A stretch of DNA of 64,000 nucleotides from Capsicum annuum (taxonomy: Eukaryota; Streptophyta; Magnoliopsida; Solanales; Solanaceae). The position numbers and the translations under genes were made by a program. This document shows positions 1 to 11,704 of this stretch, piece by piece. Numbering within the stretch: position 1 is the stretch's first letter; each line of letters starts with the position of its first letter. The DNA lies in assembly GCF_002878395.1 (NCBI RefSeq), contig NC_061115.1, positions 56,945,850 to 57,009,849 on the forward strand, written 5' to 3'. The notes under the pieces are model-generated. The model did no database searches, was not told the origin of the DNA, and worked only from the letters and a program-made list of their open reading frames with translations.

Positions 1-55
1 AGGAAATTTCACCTAGGTTAACTTTATACCATCACCATAATCAATTCAATGTTAC
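1..55. other. left flank of element A
   Basis: AT-rich sequence left of the first LTR. I see no coding or repeat signal here. The last five bases, GTTAC, would be the left target-site duplication of element A, but the right end of A is missing, so this cannot be tested. Confidence 0.4.
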
Positions 56-2530
56 TGTAACGCCCCGAGTCTGTGTCCCGGATGCTACATGGTGCTTACG
101 ACCCTGAAGGACCATAAGCTAACTCATGACTGGTACCTGCTGTGAGCACTGGATAATAATACTGAAAATAATGTGAAAAAGAGGCTAAATTGCCATAAGT
201 TTCAAAATTTGAATACTGATAAAGAATATCAACTATAATAATAATCTGTAAAACTGAACACTATTTGATAGTCTAGTCTGAAAAGCCTCTAACTAAACAG
301 TTTGAAATAAAAGTTGATGGGACAAGCCCCCAACTAACTCCAGCTACTGAAATACGAAAATAAAACATATCCTCAATAGATGAGGACTCACTAATGAATC
401 TGACACTACTAGCTGAATCTGAATTTGTCTATGCACGGTCAGGAACCTGAGCATTTGAACCTATGATATGAGACATCATAGCACAAAGAAAGAGTATGTA
501 TTAGTACGTGGGATTTACTAGTATGCTAGATGAGGTAAGGCTGAATGCAAGGGTTCTTATGCATAAATAATAACTGGCTGAATGATATAGAGTAACTGAA
601 TATGAGAGAACATCAATAACTGAAACTACTATAAATACTAAGTATGTAATACTGTGCATATACGTGTATACTATAACTGAGATTTTACTGAAGCTGAGTT
701 TTGAGTTCTGATAATTGAGTAACTAATATCTAAGATTACTGATAACTGAGTTACTGAAACTAATTGACTGTATCTGACAGTCCTAATTCTGTAGAACTGA
801 ATTGAGTTCTTTACTAAAACTAAAACTAAGATGTGGGAAGTAATTATCTAATCGGCATGCCCCAAAGAAAATAACTAGGGTCCAACCTGTAATCCCAATT
901 TGAAGGGTGTCAGTATCGTGCCACGGGTAAAGATAAGTTGAAGAGTTACCCTCATCTGGAAGATACTCTAATGAGAATGGTGGTACCTTCAATTGGCAAG
1001 TAGAAACACCTCATCAACTCTCGACTGGCAGATTGATGTCTTAACCTAGCTGGTTAGGTAGTTCTAGAATGCAAGGACTGCTTCTAAGGATCACACCCTC
1101 TACTGGAAAGTGAGCCCCCATCCTTGGGTTTACTCGGTGCTGAATCCTACTTCTATTTGAATGAAACTAGTTACTGTACTGAGCTGAACTAGATTGATAC
1201 TGAGTTTGATTAAGTTTTATAACTGATTGAGTTCACTGAGTTCTGTAACTGCCTGAGTACTTACTATTTTTGGACATGACTGAGACTATTCTATAACTAC
1301 TATAGCTCTAGGTAAACAACTAGATTGTTAGATATTAGATAACACCAAGACTCGATAGCATGAAAATAAAGCATAACATGATTTTGAAAAGCATAACAAT
1401 GTCCATTTGTTCATAATTCATTCATAGAGACATTTTATCAAACACTTATAGGGCATAAGCTTATACATGATTGGGACCACACAATGACATGTCATGATTC
1501 CACTATTTACTTCACATAGGCATTTTAGCAAACACTTGGGGAACATGGATTATTTCACATGGTAATGGCCAACACATGAACATCATGAATACAATACTCA
1601 ATTGCAAATTCAAGGGTTTAGTGTGCAATTCATATAATTCATCACATAACTATTTTAATTTCATGGAAACTTATAATTAATTATGAATTGAAACCCAACT
1701 ACTACAATGGACATGAACACAATCAATTTCAAGCATGAAGTTTATAAATCTGAGATCTTGTAAGTTTAAAAAGGGTTATTGGACTTCATAGGTGAGAGGA
1801 ACCCATGAATGAACACCTAACATACCTGGGTATATCAATTCTTGAAGGTTCTTGGAGGAATTCTTGAGTTTGTTCTTGATTTCTTAAAGCTAGGGTTTTT
1901 CCCCTTTGAGAGAGAATGTTTTTAATCTTGAGAAAAGTGAGTAAATAATGAGATAATGGTTATTTAGGGGTTTAATTTTGTGTTTAGATAGATTAGGGAC
2001 ATGGAAAAAGACTCAATTACCCCTAGGAAGATTTAAAAATTCATCACTGAAAAACTCGATTTTGGGCTCTGGCGCAACGCAACGCTATCATGCCGTGTCA
2101 CTGGAAATTGACAATTGCAAACTGGGTTATCAATGCGATGCAATGGAATCACGATACCCCTTTGTATGCAAATTTCACCCTTGGTGTGACGCGTCATGAT
2201 AGTGGAGTCACACTGGAAAGTGATAATTTGGTAAATTGGCTGGTGGCGAGATGCGGTGGGTTTACAATGGCTCATTGGATTTTGACAATTGCTATTTGCA
2301 CCCACTCCGTGACGCGGTGAAGTACTAGGTGGTACAGTGTTTTACTAAAAATGCTATAACTCTTCGCCTGGGTATCAGATTTGGGCTAATTTTATATCGT
2401 TTGAAAGTTGACTGAATTTTCAATGTAATGGTAAGTTCTAAACTATAAAATACTAAGTATTTAGAAAAATCATATAGGATAACTCATGTACTGAGAGTTA
2501 AGTTAAGCTAGGGAAATACAACGTATTACA
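56..2530 (-). repeat. 3' LTR of element A
   Basis: About 2475 bp, beginning TGTAACGCCCC and ending TATTACA on the plus strand, with the polypurine tract directly to its right. It aligns by eye with the LTRs of element I (same start, same block around 880-1130) and with parts of the LTR of F. The U3 part lies at the right (towards 2530) because the element is on the minus strand. Confidence 0.88.
2062..2330 (-). repeat. degenerate short-repeat array in U3 of LTR A
   Basis: CG-richer stretch in an AT-rich LTR. It holds diverged repeats of a unit that reads CAATTGTCAATTTCCAGTGA in element sense (2098-2117), with weaker copies near 2211-2231 and 2271-2292, interspersed with GCG/CGC-containing words. 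The U3 of element F holds nearly the same word. Function unknown; an enhancer-like or chromatin role is only a guess. Confidence 0.55.
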
Positions 2531-2549
2531 ATATCTCCCCCTTGGGAAC
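2531..2549 (-). other. polypurine tract of element A
   Basis: In element sense this reads GTTCCCAAGGGGGAGATAT, directly before the 3' LTR. It is the expected purine-rich primer for plus-strand DNA synthesis and fixes both the LTR end and the element's orientation. Element I has the same tract at 56203-56221 with one change. Confidence 0.85.
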
Positions 2550-2612
2550 ATTCATCCTCGAATGGGACTGATTAAGCTGAGAAATACTGATGGACTGAGT
2601 TTATACACTGAA

Positions 2613-2695
2613 CATGCATATCTGATGTATGAAATAAATGACTGAAGCTACTGATAAGCTGAGTTTTCATACTGAACATGCATATCTGATGCATG
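2613..2695 (-). other. hairpin pair in 3' UTR of element A
   Basis: Two copies of a 19-nt inverted repeat lie between the pol end and the polypurine tract: 2677-2695 is perfect and 2613-2631 has one change. In element sense the perfect copy is CATGCATCAGATATGCATG, a 7-bp stem with a 5-nt CAGAT loop. The same pair occurs in elements F and I. Confidence 0.7.
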
Positions 2696-2822
2696 AATAC
2701 ATGACTGAACTAATTCATGAATGCATGACTGAATATGCAATGATAAATAATACCAAGTTTATAACTGTAACTGAGCATGGGACTAAGAAAATCTAAGGAA
2801 GACTATTACCTTAAGCTGAATC

Positions 2823-3440
2823 TGAATTTACGGAGAAGAGGTGAGGATATTTGGTTTGCATATCTGTTTCTGCTTCCCAAGTAGCTCCCTTAAAGGACTG
2901 ATTCCTCCAAAGAACTTTGACCAATGGACTTCTTTGTTCCTCAGTCTATGAATCTGACGATCGAGGATCTGGACTGGAACCTCTTCGAAAGAGAGATCAT
3001 TCTGAATATCTACGCCCTCTAAGGGAACTATGTCTGTTGGGTCAGTAATGCATTTCTTTAGCAAGGAGACGTGGAATACTGGGTGCACTAAAGCTATATC
3101 TGAAGGCAACTCAAGCTCATAAGCTCCAAAATAGATGAGAATTCTAAAGGGACTGACATATTAGAGACTGAGCTTCCCCTTTATTCCGAACCTCTTCACC
3201 CCTTTATGGGAGAGATTTTCAATAACATAAAATCACCAATCTCAAACTCGAGATCTTTTCTCCTTACATCTGCATATGATTTCTCTCATCTCTTGGCAGT
3301 CCTAAGCCTTTCTCTGATCAACTGAACCTTCTCTAAGGCATCAAACACTAAATCAGGCCCTACTACTGCGGCCTCACCTACCTCAAACCAACCAATTGGG
3401 GATCTACATCTCCTACCATAGAGAGGATCAAATCAAGCCA
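2823..3440 (-). pseudogene. integrase C-terminal domain and chromodomain, element A
   Basis: C-terminal end of pol. A 93-codon open segment (2828-3109) carries the HPVFHVSLLKKC motif typical of gypsy integrase tails. The chromodomain follows in another frame and reads GATWEAETDMQTKYPHLF, so a frameshift separates them. Upstream, the GPF/Y-like region and the RRKDLEFEIGD motif can be read with more stops. In chromoviruses this domain binds histone marks and directs insertion into heterochromatin. The segment is non-functional here. Confidence 0.8.
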
Positions 3441-4110
3441 TCTGAATACTGAAATAGTAACTATTATTATATCCAAATTTGATCAAAGGCAAGTGGTCAT
3501 CCCAACTACCTTTAAAATCAACAATGCTGGCTCTTAACATATTTTCTAGAGTCTGAATGGTCCTTTCTACTTGACCATCTGTCTGAGGGTGAAAGGCTGT
3601 ACTGAGGTGAGCTTGGGTACCAAGACCCTTTTGGAATGCTTTCTAGAAGTGAGAGGTAAAATGGGTACCTCTATCTGAGATAATAGATACTGGGACTCCG
3701 TGTAACCCGACCAACTCTTTGATATAGAGTTTGGCATAGTCGTCGGCCAAATAGGAAGTATGAACTGGCAAGAAGTGAGATGATTTGGTTATCCTGTCTA
3801 CAATGACCCAAATAGAATTATGCCCATGATGAGTACGATGCAACCCCGTCACAAAGTCCATGCTCACTTTTTCCCACTTATATGTGGGAATACTAAACTC
3901 CTGCATGGACCCACTAGGTTTTGGGTGCTCAATCTTAACCTACTGACACATTGTGCACTTGCCTACAAAATCTGCTATATCTCTCTTCATCCCACTCCAC
4001 GTATAGACCTCCCACAAATTGTGGTATATCTTAGTGTCCCCTGGATGAATAGATTAATGTACACCGTGCGCTTCTGCAAAAATTCATTGCCTTAAGTCAT
4101 CTACATTTGG
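3441..4110 (-). pseudogene. integrase catalytic core, element A
   Basis: DDE integrase core. The open segment 3643-3906 holds the first aspartate (SMDFVTG) and the second ([10 protein letters not shown]). A TAG stop then interrupts the reading where relatives have a tryptophan before KAFQKG. The third catalytic residue is readable beyond it in HPQTDGQVERTIQTLE. All three DDE residues are therefore retained although the frame is broken. Integrase joins the cDNA ends to host DNA. Confidence 0.85.
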
Positions 4111-4175
4111 AACGCATAGCCGACCTTGGCAATACAATACACCATATCCCCCATTTGGGAGAAAACCTCTACTTT

Positions 4176-4790
4176 CTAATCTCTGACTGACTCCTTTAGC
4201 TTAAATAGACTGAGATTTCTATCCATATTTTCCTTCACTTCAGAAACAAGGGATGATTCTGAACTACTCTGAACCCACACACTACCCTCTGCTGAATCAA
4301 CTAAGCAGATACCTAGTCGGACAAGCTGATGAACTTCCCAAACTAACTCCTTCTTATCATTCCCAACATTAGCCACACTACCCATAGAAAACCTACTGAG
4401 AGCATATGCCACTACATTGGTCTTGCTCAGATGATACAGAACTCTTATGTCATAATCTTTTAGCAACTCAAACAATCTTCTATGATGCAAATTCAAATAT
4501 TTCAGAGAGAACACATACTGTAAGCTTTGGTGATCTGTGAACACATCAATATGTACCCCATACAAGTAATGCCTCCAAATCTTTAAGGCAAACACTGCAG
4601 TGGCTAACTCAAGTGGGTAGGGTAAATCTTCTCATGGGGCTTAAGCTATCTAGAGGCATAGGCTATGAACTTACCTCTCTGCATGAGGACACAACCCAAA
4701 CCTACTATGGATACATCACAGTACACAATAAACCCATCTAAACCATCTGGTAATATTAGGATTGGGGCTGAGATGAGTCGAGTATTCAAC
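4176..4790 (-). pseudogene. RNase H domain, element A
   Basis: Open segment 4176-4595 with the gypsy RNase H landmarks KIWRHYLYGV, VFTDHQSLQYVF and the tail RFSMGS. In the motif normally VVADALSR an aspartate is replaced by tyrosine (VVAYALSR). The N-terminal half, with GLGCVLMQ-like sequence, can be read towards 4790 with stops. RNase H degrades the RNA strand during reverse transcription. Confidence 0.8.
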
Positions 4791-5590
4791 TCCTAAAAAC
4801 TCTTCTCACAAGAATCTGACCACTGGAACTTGGCTTTCTTCTGAGTCAATCTGAAAATGGGGGATGCAATCGACGAAACCCTTCAACAAACTGACGATAA
4901 TAGCCAGCTAAACCCAAGAAGCTCCTGATATCTGACAGAGAAATAGGTCTAGGCCAGTTTCTTATTTCTTTGGTATTTTGAGAATCAACTCTAATGCCAT
5001 CACCGAAAATATTACGACCAAGGAATGCTACTGACCTTAGCCAAAATTTGCACTTACTAAATTTGGCGAACAACTGATGAGCTCTGAGAGTCTAAAGTAC
5101 AGTTCTAAGGTGATCTGCGTGATCATTCTCGCTACAGGAATAGACAAAAATGTCATCGATAAAGATTATAATGAACATATCCAAGTACTATTTGAACACG
5201 CAATTCATTAAGTCCATGAAAGCTCCTGGGGAATTAGTAAGACCAAAGGACATAACTAGAAATTTGAAGTGACCATACCGGGTTCAAAAAGCTATTTTCA
5301 GAATATCAAATTCTCTGACTGTGAGCTGATGATAGCTTGATCTGAGGTCTATCTTAGAAAAGTAACTGGTGTCCTGAAGTTGGTCAAACAAATCATCGAT
5401 TCTAGGAAGTGGGTATTTATTCTTGACTGTGACTTTGTTCAACTGATGATAATCTATACACATTCTAAGAGAACCATCTTTCTTACATACAAATAAGACT
5501 GGTGCGCCCTACAAGTAAACATTGGGTCTAATGAACCCCTTATCTAAAAGGTCCTTTAACTGTTTTTTCAATTCAATGAGTTCTGTTGGT
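4791..5590 (-). pseudogene. reverse transcriptase, element A
   Basis: RT fingers, palm and thumb can be read in pieces: [18 protein letters not shown] near 5430-5490, [11 protein letters not shown] near 5340, the catalytic FIDDIFVYS near 5140-5170 with both aspartates intact, and the thumb in the open segment 4846-5073 (FLGLAGYYRQFVEGF). A stop follows FVKF-type sequence and TAG codons break the frame elsewhere. Copies the element RNA into DNA in family members; this copy cannot. Confidence 0.88.
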
Positions 5591-6052
5591 GCCATTTGTA
5601 TGGCAGAATAGATATAGGTTGAGTGTCTAGTAGAAGGTCTATTCCGAAGTCAATTTCCCTTACGGGAGGAAATCCGGGAAGATCTTTATGAAATATATTT
5701 GAGAATTCATTCACTACTGGAACTGACTCAAGACTTGGAATCTCTGAACTAGAGTCTTTGAATTGCACAAGATGATAGACACATCCCTTGGATATCATTT
5801 TTCTCGCTCTAAGGTATGAAATCAACTGACCGTTAAGCGCTGTAGTACTACCCCTCCATTCAAGGACTGGTTCATTTGGAAATTGAAAATGAACAATTCT
5901 ATTTCTACAATCAACTAAGGCATAACATGATGAAGCCAGTCCATGCCGAGAATGATGTTGAAATCTGTTATCTCTAATTCAACTAAGTCTGCTAAAGTAA
6001 CTTTCTGAGATATTATAACTGGACAGTTCCTGTATACCCGTTGGGCTATGAT
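5591..6052 (-). pseudogene. aspartic protease C-terminal remnant and linker, element A
   Basis: The open segment 5568-5825 is the protease-RT linker, with [17 protein letters not shown] typical of plant gypsy elements. Beyond it the protease flap sequence DFNIILGMDWLHH is readable near 5930-5960. The catalytic D-x-G region and everything upstream of it, including gag, are missing because the element ends at the junction near 6055. Confidence 0.75.
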
Positions 6053-6067
6053 AGTTCCTGTATACCC
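6025..6067. repeat. 15-bp direct duplication at the broken end of A
   Basis: AGTTCCTGTATACCC occurs at 6025-6039 and again at 6053-6067. The first copy is in its normal place in the protease region (compare element I near 59790-59830). The second sits exactly where homology to element I stops. This looks like templated filler DNA at a repaired break. Confidence 0.6.
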
Positions 6068-6689
6068 AAGTCTATACCAATAGAGATATAAGAAAAATCA
6101 AAGAAAGAAATGGAGCCTTTCAAAGTATGGAAGCTCACCACTTCAAGTCACCACAAGCTGTTCTTGAGTCCAATCATTGAGTAAGAGGTGTAGGAGTATG
6201 ACCAACACCTGCATCGCATGGGGATACATCATCGTAGATAATATACAATTGGATTTCTTGCATGTAACTCAACGATAAAGATAAAATGGTGCCAACAGTT
6301 CAATAACATTCAACCAAAACATATAACCAATGCAACATATACGTATACATGTATAAGTACCATGTCGGGATAGGGAACAAGATTATCACAAACTATGAAA
6401 ACGTTAACCTAGGCTCTGTAGCATAACCATCATATATTAAGGCACCCATGAGTTATATGGTTCTAGAACTCCCCTAGCTGGAAAGGCCCTTGTTTGTGTA
6501 GCCGCACGAACCAGAGAATATCCATAACCATATATGCCTATATGCGGGAATCAAACCTCCCAGCATAATCAAGCTGGCCTAAGCACCAAAACATGTAGCA
6601 AGGGGGGCTCGAACCTCTCTTTTCATATGTTCATTTGGGAAACTCGAACCACCCGATCATAGGACACCCATACTGGCTAGCGTGGTTTC
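6068..6689. other. unassigned segment, probably outer part of LTR B
   Basis: About 620 bp between the break in A and the stretch that matches the right LTR of B. It has no clear coding signal. Its base composition and style resemble the following LTR sequence, so most of it is probably the U5-side end of the left LTR of B, for which the right copy is deleted. I could not fix the LTR start. Confidence 0.35.
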
Positions 6690-8140
6690 AACTGTTAGTA
6701 CTTCGGACTCCATTTTTATGGCCCGGCTACACATCCCACTCTTAAAGATTTTCACATACACAACCATTAAGCCAATTACATACCAAAGGCACTTGGTTGG
6801 TATTGTCATACCAAAACCACTTGCAAGTGTACAACAATGCCATAGCCTTTAACATTCGACTTTGGGACTCGATCCCATTGTCTATAAAAAGCCATCAACT
6901 AAATTCAACTTTTAGTGAATCAAACCTTTATTAAATAGAGACATAAATCCATTTAATGTTTAGGGATTCAAACCCTTTTAAACAACTAAACAACCAAGGT
7001 TAACATTCATATCATTACATGGCCAACAAGGCCTTCACAAAACCTTGTACCAACCATTCATATCCATTTATCCAATGCCTTAGTTCAGAACATATTTCAA
7101 TTTAATTTATGGTCATCAAGACCTTTACAAAATCATTCATCCTTCATTAGCATTCTTATCCCAAACATTAGTTCCAAGCCTATTTCATCATGTGACTAGT
7201 TTATTCTCTTAGGCATTTTCACAAACACTTTGAAGGAAAGCTATTATCAAGACCAAAAATCAAGGTAAAACCATCAAGTTTAGGGTAACCCATGACCCAT
7301 TTGTTAAACCATAATCACTAAGCACCCATATGTGCATACCACCAAAACGACATGTATAAACACAATTTAAACCAAGGGTAAACAAAACTCAACAGTATGC
7401 AAACATAACCCTCAACTATGATTTTCAAAACCACTATTAATGAATTAAAATCTAACACGTGATATTTGAGAACTAACAATAAGGAAAGAGTCACATGCCT
7501 TATTCACGAAGATTTACGGAGAGAAACTTGACCCTTGAGCCTCTAGATGAACACTTATAGAAACCCTAGCCCCAATCTTTAAGAAAGAGTTTAGAGAGAG
7601 TATTTGGAGTGTTTTGATTCTTCAATGTGAGTTATGAGAGGCCACAAGGTGATTTAGGGTGTGAGGATTTAAGGGTTTTGTGGTCAGAAATGTCTGGAAT
7701 GCCCTCAGCTTAAAAGCTAAAAACTTGATCACAGGAGGGTATGATCAACACCCCTAAACTATACCTTAGGGTACGAGTGGTACCCATATCTCATACCCTA
7801 GGCCTTATCTGGACCTCTATACATCCTAACATATGACCACACAAGGCTAGCTCATATCCTAACATATGAGAAGTACCCTATGACCTATGCTCTAGACAAA
7901 ATGCACTAGGCTATGTTTAGTGCATCATACAACTTGACAACATACACCTCGTACCCTATCATATGACTAGGGAGAGGTCTAACCGTACCTTGGATAGAAT
8001 GCAAGCAAGCTACATTGACCATCATACAAGAGGATGGACTCTAACCATACCCTAGCATATGACTTGTACTTTCAAGTCGTACCTTGTCTAGAAACTCAAA
8101 CTTCAAAAATTCTCTAACAGTCCAAAGCCAAGGTTTTTCA
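6690..8140 (-). repeat. 3' LTR of element B (portion matched by the other LTR)
   Basis: Aligns by eye with 22962-24444 along its length, from the words TTAGTACTTCGGACTC / TTAGTCCTTCAGACTC to the shared ends GGTTTTTCA / GGTGTTTCA. The 7740-8100 part is rich in repeated CATATGA, CGTACC and ACCCTA words. The true LTR start lies further left, in unassigned sequence. Confidence 0.8.
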
Positions 8141-8156
8141 ATTATCCCCCACTTGG
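8141..8156 (-). other. polypurine tract of element B
   Basis: In element sense CCCAAGTGGGGGATAAT lies directly before the 3' LTR. It marks the LTR boundary at 8140 and confirms the minus orientation. Confidence 0.75.
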
Positions 8157-8224
8157 GTCATTAGTTCTTGAATGATGGGTAAAGGCAAACACAAGCATGA
8201 GTTAACACATCATTACACATCAAG

Positions 8225-8740
8225 CTATCCTTTAATCAAGTTAGAAAACAAAGACAAGAAGATCAACACATACCTCAAGCATAAGTTTTTTGAGACAGAA
8301 AACAAGTGCGAATACTTGGGCTTTATGTCCTCTTCCACCTCCCAAGTAGCTTCTTCAACTTTATGGTTCCACCAAAGAGCCTTTACCGAAGCCATATCCT
8401 TCGTCCACAACCGAAGAACTTGACGATCCAAGATTTCAACCGGGACTACCTCATAAGATAAGGAATTCGAGATACCCAATCCTTCTAAAGAAACAACTGA
8501 TGAAGAATCACCCACACATTTTCTCAACTTAGAGACGTGAAAAATCGGATAAATGGAGCTCAAACTAGGAGGCAACTCCAACTCATAGGAAACATTACCA
8601 ACCCTCTTTAAAATCAAAAATGGACCAACATACCAGGGACTAAGCTTTCTTTTCTTTCTAAACCACATTACTCCCTTCACAGGAGACACTTTAAATAATG
8701 CCCAATCACTAACATTGAACTCCAACTCCCTACGCCTCAC
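8225..8740 (-). pseudogene. integrase C-terminal domain and chromodomain, element B
   Basis: Longest open pol segment of B, 171 codons. It runs from RRRELEFNVSDWALFKVSP (integrase C-terminal barrel), through KRKLSPWYVGPFLILKRVG (GPF/Y-type motif) and YPIFHVSKLRKCVG, to the chromodomain core VEEATWEVEEDIKPKYSHLF, all in one frame. It therefore escaped frameshifts that broke the same region in A. About 20 further codons follow into the 3' UTR. It would tether integration complexes to chromatin, but the rest of pol is broken. Confidence 0.85.
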
Positions 8741-9560
8741 ATCCGTATAGGACTTTTAGTGACTTTGAGAATCTTTCAACCTATCACGAATCACCTTCAC
8801 CATTTCCAAGGATTGGTGAACCAAATCAGGGCCCAATAGCTTACCCTCACCAGCTACATACCTCTTAATAGGAGATGGCATCTCCTACAGACAATGCCTC
8901 AAAAGAAGCCATACCAATTCTAGAATGATAGCTATTATTTTAAGCAAATTCAATCAGATAAATATTGTTGAACCAACTACCACCATAGTCAACCACGCAA
9001 GCATGAAACATATATTCTAATGTCTAAATAGTCCTCTTCGCTTGTCTAGTCGACTGCGGCTTAAAGTGGTACTAAGGCACACCTTAGTTCCCAAACTTTT
9101 CTGAAATAACTTTAAAATGAGATGAGAATAGAGTACCATGATCTAATATGATAGAAATTAGGGCACCATGCAACTTCACAATCTTTGTAAGATACAACGT
9201 AGCATAATTCTCCATCGAATAACTAGTCCTCACCGGTAAGAAAAGAGCGGACTTGGTTATTCTATCATTCTATCAATAATGACCCAAATAGAATCACATT
9301 AATTCTGAGACTGAGGAAGACCGGTAATGAAATCCATATTAATCACCTTCCACTTCTATTCGGGAATCTCTATTTCTTGGTACAAACCTTCGGGTCTCAT
9401 GTGCTTAACTTTCACTTATTGACACTATGTACTTAACAATATAGTTACATCTCATATTATTCCGTCAATAAAATTCTTAAGATCATGATACATCTTCATG
9501 GAACGGGGATCAATAGAATAACGATATCCATGATCTTCTCCAAAATCCTTTCCCTCAATC
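8741..9560 (-). pseudogene. integrase core, element B, heavily degraded
   Basis: No long open frame remains. The order of landmarks can still be followed across stops and shifts: a SIWVIID-like stretch near 9270, a TSYSMENYATLYL stretch near 9210, and HGALISIILDHGTLFSSHF near 9130-9170, where the second catalytic aspartate survives. Assigned mainly by its position between RNase H and the integrase tail. Confidence 0.6.
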
Positions 9561-9717
9561 CGTCCATATCGGGAACACATACCCTACTTTAGAACCTCAA
9601 AATACCATCACCACCAATCACAAAATCAACAACCTTTTGCTAACACACATTCCCCTTAATCTTTATCAAATCAGGATCCAACCCTTGATTTTTCTTTATA
9701 TTAACAATAAAAAATGA

Positions 9718-10330
9718 CTACGATATCTGATGCACAAACACACCACCATTCTCAGAGTCTGTGAGACGAACTCCAAGAATAGCAAAACGGTGTATGTCCC
9801 TCACCAATTCCCACATATCCTCATTCACATGAGCTAGACTTCCCATGGATAACCTGTTAAGAGCATCAACAACCACATTACCTTTACCTGGATGGTAATG
9901 GAGACATATATCATAGTCCTTCCAAAACTCAAGCCATCTCCTTTGTCTGAGATTCAACTCTTTCTGAGTAAACACATACTGTAGGCTCTTATGATAAAAG
10001 AAGATGTCCACACGAACCTCATAGAAATAGTGACACCAAATCTATAATGCAAATACCATAGCTAATAACTCCAAATCATGAGTAGGGTAGTTCTTCTCAA
10101 AAAATTTAAACTGCCTAGAAGCATAGCCACTAACTTACCATGCTGCATCATCATATAACCAAGACCAATACGAGAAGCATCATAATACACTACAAAACTA
10201 TCATCACTCTCGAGCATCATAAAAATCATAGCAGAAGTCAACTTATTCTTTAAATTATCAAAACTACCCTCACAAGCATCCAACCAACACAATTTGACCT
10301 TTTTGGGTCAACTTAGTTAATGGGGCAGCT
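9718..10330 (-). pseudogene. RNase H domain, element B
   Basis: Two open segments. 10062-10292 holds [20 protein letters not shown], with the first catalytic aspartate in place. 9718-10011 holds KSLQYVFTQKELNLRQRRWL and the RLSMGSLAHV tail, but the usual VADALSR reads VVDALNR and the aspartate of TDHKS is replaced by tyrosine (FYHKS). A frameshift separates the segments. Confidence 0.8.
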
Positions 10331-11180
10331 AAAGTTGAAAAACTCTTCTCAAACCTCCAATAGTAACTGGATAAACCTAAAAAGCTTCAAATATCGATTG
10401 GAATCACGGGTCTAAGCTACTTCTTAACCACTGCAACCTTTTGTGGATCCACTATGATCCCTTCACTAGAGATAACATGACCAAGAAAAGTCACAACCTT
10501 TAACCAAAACTCATATTTTGAGAACTTGGCATACAAACACTAATCTTTCAAGGTCTGCAACATAACACACAGGTGATCGGCATGATCCACCTCATTCATA
10601 GAGTAGACCAAGATATCATCTATGAAGACAATGACAAAGAAGTCCAAAAATCAATAGAAGACCCTATTCATCAAATCCATGAACGCTGCCAGAGCATTGG
10701 TCAACACAAAAAACATAACTAGGAATTCATAGTGACCATACCAGGTCTTGAAGGCAGTATTAGGCATATCCACCCCTAACATTAAGCTGATGATAACCCA
10801 TCCTAAGATAAATCTTAGAGAAATACTAACACCCTGAAGTTGATAAAATAAATCATCGATCCTAGAAAGAGGTTATTTATTCTTTCTAGTCACCTTGTTC
10901 AACTGATGATAATCAATGCACATTCTAAGGGAACCATCCTTCTTACGTATGAACAACACTGAAGCACCCCAAGAAGACACACTAGGATGGATAAAACTTT
11001 TATCTAAGAGATCCTTTAACTTCTCCTTAAGCTCCTTCAACTCAGCTGGGGCCATTCTATATGGAGGGATATAAATAGGTTGAGTGTCCAGAATAAGATT
11101 AATTCTAAATTCAATTTCCCTATCTAGAGGAATACCATGATGATCATCAAGGACGACCTCAGAAAAATCATTAACCATAG
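10331..11180 (-). pseudogene. reverse transcriptase, element B
   Basis: The N-terminal part is open at 10873-11178 and reads [18 protein letters not shown] and [19 protein letters not shown]. The catalytic [12 protein letters not shown] is intact near 10595-10630. Between and after these the frame is broken by stops. Family function is cDNA synthesis. Confidence 0.85.
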
Positions 11181-11525
11181 GAACAAATTCTAAAGAAGGA
11201 CCTCTAAGTTAGAATCTTTAACCCAGACCAAATAATAAAAACACCCTTTTGAAATCAACTTTTAGGCTCTAAGATATGAGATGAACCTCCCCTTAGGTGC
11301 TAAAGAACCTCCTTCCCATACAATGACCGGCTCATTAGAAAATTTAAACATGACCATATAAGTCTGACAATCTAAGGAAGCATAGCACAAATACAACCAA
11401 TCCATTCCTAATATGACATAAAAGTTAACCATATCCGACTTTATCAAATCCATAAGAGTTTCTTTACTACCAACAACTACCACACACTCTATATAGACTC
11501 TTTTAATAATCATAGAGTCCCCTAC
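11181..11525 (-). pseudogene. aspartic protease, C-terminal half, element B
   Basis: Holds the flap segment MVNFYVILGMDWL and the following LDCQTYMVMFKF stretch in one open frame (from 11262). The open frame runs on past 11525 for eight codons only because it enters the LTR of C; those codons do not belong to the protease. The N-terminal half with the catalytic motif is at 21605 and beyond. Confidence 0.85.
11521..11525. repeat. target-site duplication of element C, left copy
   Basis: CCTAC, identical to 21600-21604 at the other end of C. Five bases is the normal duplication length for this class. Confidence 0.95.
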
Positions 11526-11704
11526 TGATGTGTGAGCAGATGCTAACATATTTGAGGCTTTTAACTGAGAATAATTATAAGGTCTTAAGAAACTTTTATC
11601 ATTTTTGATTGTTTTATCTTAGATTTTGCAGTAGAGGCGAAAATGCAAGAGAATCAATAGGGATAAAAGCAAAAGAGTTGAAATCTGAAGCAAATAGAAG
11701 AAAA

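Larger units (their letters stand above)
56..6067 (-). mobile_element. Element A: Ty3/gypsy chromovirus, 5' half missing
   Basis: Minus-strand LTR retrotransposon. Reading in its sense direction (right to left) it has a protease remnant, reverse transcriptase, RNase H, integrase, a C-terminal chromodomain, a polypurine tract and a 3' LTR. The order PR-RT-RH-IN is the Ty3/gypsy order, and the chromodomain after integrase places it among chromoviruses, probably the Tekay/Del clade (inference). Gag, the primer site and the 5' LTR are absent: homology to element I stops near 6055 in the protease. All reading frames carry stops and shifts, so it is dead. Its LTR is related to those of elements F and I. 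Confidence 0.9.

Noticed and set aside
1885..1900. Telomere-like TAGGGTTT words (also in LTRs B and I)
   Set aside because: Single copies in leader sequence, not tandem; at most telo-box-like promoter words.
6066..6079. Possible primer site (TGGTATAGACTTGG in minus sense) beside the presumed start of LTR B
   Set aside because: Only partial match to TGGTATCAGAGC, and it lies on the outer side of a 3' LTR where no primer site belongs. Could hint at a tandem arrangement but is too weak.
8172..8423. Plus-strand 83-codon ORF
   Set aside because: Antisense to the chromodomain of element B, which is clearly the coding strand.
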